NCBI GenBank assembly: GCA_003694235.1
Contig: RFKO01000276.1
Location: forward strand, 1 to 5,618
Direction of reading: 5' to 3'
Source of the DNA: Anaerolineae bacterium
GTDB lineage: Bacteria > Chloroflexota > Anaerolineae > Anaerolineales > UBA11858
DNA length: 5,618 nucleotides
Shown here: piece by piece, positions 4,593 to 5,618 of the stretch
Numbering within the stretch: the first letter of the stretch is position 1
How the letters are laid out: every line of letters starts with the position of its first letter
Made by a program: the position numbers and the translations under genes
Notes under the pieces: model-generated
The model's input: the letters and a program-made list of their open reading frames with translations, nothing else
Databases searched by the model: none
What the model was told of the DNA's origin: nothing

Positions 4593-5426
4593 CTATTCGT
4601 TGCGGAATTGCAGGCAGTAGTGGTGGACGGTGTTGCTCACCCAGGCATTCCCCATGCCGTAGGGGAACAGCTTGACATTGTCCTGACACCAGATTTTCTC
4701 GTCCTTCAGGGCGTAGTGCTCCCCCAGGCGTTTCCCCAGGTCCCAGGCCAGGGGATAGATGCGCCCGCCCTTTTTGACGTTCTTCACGATAATGGTGAGA
4801 TAGGCCCGCGGCCGAAGAAGCGGCTTGAGCGCGGCGTAGATGTCCACCAGATTGTCCAGAAAAGACTGATAATCGGCGATGTTGCCCAGGTCGCGCGGAT
4901 CGTCGGAGTAGAACACGTCCAGGCTCTCGTCCTGGCGGCGTTTTTGCTGTGTTTCTGCCCCGCGGGCGCGCAGCATGTCCCAGTAAGGCGGCGAGGTGAT
5001 CACATAGTCCACCGGCGGCAGATTGTGCTGCTGTGCCAGTTGGGCGATCTCGGCCGCGTCGCCGGTAATCACCTCGGCGGTGAGGGTTGCCGCCGCTTCT
5101 CCCAACAGAGCGCGCTCTTCAGCGATCACCTGGCGGGCCAGTTCGGCGTAGGTGGGGTTGAGCTCCACGCCGTAGCTGTGGCGACCGCAGCGCAAGGCGG
5201 CGACCAGTGTGCTGCCGGTGCCGGCCATCGGATCGAGCACCACGCCCCCGGCCTTGGTGAAAAATTCGATAAATTCCTGCACCAGTGTTTCCGGGAATTT
5301 GGCTGGATGACGCAGCACGCCTTTTTTGCGCGGCGGCGGGTTATGGATGAACCAGGATTTCTGGAATTTCAGCCATTCTTTGGGGGAGAGGTCATTCAGT
5401 CGGTTCTGGAAAGGACGTTTACTCAT
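4593..5426 (-). CDS. DNA N4-cytosine/N6-adenine methyltransferase
   Basis: A 277-residue AdoMet-dependent DNA aminomethyltransferase. Motifs in order: X-like HPAKFPETLV (40-49), motif I DPMAGTGST (65-73) for AdoMet binding, motif II-like GVELNP with acidic E88, motif III-like TGDA (D123), and the catalytic motif IV TSPPYW (144-149). The order X-I-IV differs from the common IV-first layout of this superfamily. The SPPY form is common in N4-cytosine enzymes but also found in adenine enzymes, so the modified base cannot be fixed. The region after motif IV (about 150-185, charged) or the C-terminus may hold target recognition. The gene starts 9 bases after the upstream stop and ends 6 bases before the putative nuclease, so it is probably the protecting half of a type II-like restriction-modification pair; a solitary methyltransferase is the alternative. 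Confidence 0.9.
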   Translation of the reverse strand: MSKRPFQNRLNDLSPKEWLKFQKSWFIHNPPPRKKGVLRHPAKFPETLVQEFIEFFTKAGGVVLDPMAGTGSTLVAALRCGRHSYGVELNPTYAELARQVIAEERALLGEAAATLTAEVITGDAAEIAQLAQQHNLPPVDYVITSPPYWDMLRARGAETQQKRRQDESLDVFYSDDPRDLGNIADYQSFLDNLVDIYAALKPLLRPRAYLTIIVKNVKKGGRIYPLAWDLGKRLGEHYALKDEKIWCQDNVKLFPYGMGNAWVSNTVHHYCLQFRNE

Positions 5427-5435
5427 GAGCGGTTT

Positions 5436-5618
5436 TCAGGGCTGGAGGGCATACACTTTGAGGTCGTAAAAGCGCGCCGTGACGGCGGTTTCACCGGCAG
5501 CGCGCACGAACACGCCGATTGCTCCGCTGGGGATGGACGGATCGCGCACGGTGAACTGGTACTGTCCATCCACGAAGAAGCGCATTTCGCGTCCCAGCGC
5601 CCATACGCCCAGGCGGAG
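5436..5618 (-). CDS. C-terminal end of a concanavalin/LamG-like beta-sandwich protein (partial)
   Basis: The last 60 residues of a gene entering from the right edge; the stop TGA is at 5438-5436. The visible sequence alternates short beta strands with glycine turns: RLGVWALGREMRFFVDGQ, then a strand ending in FTVRD, then GAIGVFVRAAG and a final ARFYDLKVYAL. The pattern of a small bound-ligand-like strand (FFVDGQ), a GxIGVFV strand and a closing F-x-DLKVY strand is typical of the C-terminal part of LamG/glucanase-like domains, often found on secreted or surface proteins. The rest of the protein, including any signal peptide, lies outside the window. It ends 9 bases before the methyltransferase start, yet a functional tie to it is not evident. 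Confidence 0.65.
   Translation of the reverse strand, partial: LRLGVWALGREMRFFVDGQYQFTVRDPSIPSGAIGVFVRAAGETAVTARFYDLKVYALQP

Overview
The window is a densely packed, GC-rich bacterial segment in which every supported gene lies on the minus strand, so transcription runs from the right edge to the left. Neighbouring genes are mostly separated by 1-40 bases or overlap by 4, and only one real intergenic region exists (3468-3614). No stretch longer than about 150 bases lacks a gene. There is no rRNA, tRNA, CRISPR array or transposon. The set ssb, a DUF3467 protein, a prokaryotic translin-family protein, a Cas4-like nuclease, NAD kinase and a B-box-type zinc-finger membrane protein suggests a Chloroflexota (Anaerolineae-like) genome. 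That assignment is inference from gene content and composition, not a proven identity.

Right part (5618 to 3615): the C-terminal end of a probable concanavalin/LamG-like beta-sandwich protein, then a DNA methyltransferase with motifs X, I and IV in that order (TSPPYW catalytic motif), then an unrecognised 323-residue protein with a PD-(D/E)XK-like motif. The last two form a probable restriction-modification pair.

Middle (3614 to 3468): a 147-base control region with a -10-like TACAAT, a near match to the Gram-positive-type LexA box (GAAC-N4-GTTC) overlapping it, a 9-bp AT-rich inverted repeat and a GC-rich leader hairpin. A strong Shine-Dalgarno for ssb follows.

Left-centre (3467 to 1297): ssb, DUF3467 protein, translin-family protein, then two adjacent small genes that together spell one Cas4/RecB-type iron-sulfur nuclease. 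The first carries the leading cysteine and the GxxxH motif. The second carries the catalytic D, ExK and QxxxY motifs and the trailing three cysteines. Each half has one membrane segment at the split point. The junction (stop, one base, start, with an 8-base anti-SD match) looks evolved rather than broken. This split membrane nuclease beside SSB and a possible translin RNase is the most interesting content.

Left end (1256 to 1): NAD kinase, probably with its own extended -10 promoter inside the end of the preceding gene, overlapping by ATGA with a partial zinc-finger/membrane protein that runs off the left edge.
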